Assembly: GCA_002402325.1 (NCBI GenBank)
Contig: DHFQ01000172.1
Span: 1 to 31,279 of the forward strand
Direction: 5' to 3'
DNA length: 31,279 nucleotides
Source: Candidatus Aminicenantes bacterium UBA4820
Lineage (GTDB): Bacteria; Acidobacteriota; UBA4820
Positions within the stretch are counted from its first letter, which is position 1; the number at the start of each line of letters is the position of its first letter. The translations under genes and the position numbers were made by a program. Below the pieces are notes generated by a model. That model was not told where the DNA came from. It saw only the letters and a program-made list of their open reading frames with translations, and made no database searches. Positions 31,221 through 31,279 of the stretch are shown piece by piece.

Positions 31221-31279
31221 GGTTACGGGAACCGACGGCGACGGGCAACCTGCTTTGTCAGACTGCGGGGGTTGGCATC
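31221..31279. other. G+C-rich segment cut by the window edge
   Basis: This 59-base stretch is about 64% G+C against well under 40% for the bases before it. Reading frames on both strands are open for short distances, including a minus-strand frame that enters from the edge and stops at about 31157 with no recognisable protein. A jump in composition like this in an AT-rich genome usually marks a structured RNA gene or a foreign piece. The full feature lies outside the window, so I cannot name it. The stretch from the dehydrogenase promoter to here (31000-31220) holds only the hairpins listed. Confidence 0.5.

Noticed and set aside
31243..31250. GGGCAACC resembling the SAM-I riboswitch core
   Set aside because: The expected upstream GAGGGA-UGGCCC block is absent, and only part of the region is in the window.

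Overview
The window is chromosomal DNA of a bacterium with low G+C, roughly 36-38% by eye. It is gene-dense and carries about thirty housekeeping and metabolic genes, no intact mobile element and no CRISPR array. Arginine is written mostly as AGA/AGG and the proteins are rich in Lys and Glu, which fits a thermophile or a deep-branching candidate phylum. The YidC is the long form with a periplasmic domain and one ATP synthase b subunit has a signal peptide, which points to a diderm (Gram-negative type) envelope. I cannot name the lineage. Starts often use a GGAGG element only 4-5 bases ahead of the start codon, TTG included, and several promoters share an extended -10, TGnTATAAT.

Layout. (1) 46-4261, plus strand: scpB, an rluB-type pseudouridine synthase, hisC and uvrC, all overlapping or abutting. 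(2) 4300-12670, minus strand, read right to left: a membrane Ser/Thr protein kinase, tgt, cysS, pyrR, pyrB, pyrC, radA. cysS has its own promoter and probably drives the pyrimidine genes, because pyrR overlaps its end by an ATGA. (3) 12671-12813: a divergent promoter pair. (4) 12814-14856, plus: a cystathionine beta-synthase-like PLP enzyme and a divergent YchF-type GTPase. (5) 14857-15319: a 463-base gene-free stretch with a promoter-like site, several stable hairpins and raised G+C. It is a candidate structured RNA and the most interesting unexplained stretch inside the window. (6) 15320-27281, plus: fourteen tightly packed genes. Seven encode ATP synthase subunits b', b, delta, alpha, gamma, beta and epsilon, without a and c. 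They are followed by rpmH, rnpA, yidD, yidC, mnmE, mnmG and rsmG. (7) 27332-30958, minus: a three-gene operon reading NADP-type isocitrate/isopropylmalate dehydrogenase-family enzyme, alanine dehydrogenase, and a 4-hydroxybutyrate CoA-transferase-like enzyme. (8) 31000-31279: no complete gene, but three perfect hairpins and a sharply G+C-rich segment (about 64%) cut by the window edge.

How the genes fit together. The minus-strand block covers de novo pyrimidine synthesis (PyrB, PyrC, PyrR), tRNA charging and modification (CysS, Tgt) and recombination (RadA). The long plus-strand block joins energy conversion to the conserved rpmH-to-rsmG cluster often found near replication origins (ribosome protein L34, RNase P protein, membrane insertion by YidD/YidC, tRNA U34 modification by MnmE/MnmG, 16S rRNA methylation). 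dnaA, jag and parAB are not present here. The last operon looks like amino-acid or organic-acid catabolism. All calls rest on reading motifs in the translated sequence; no database search was possible.
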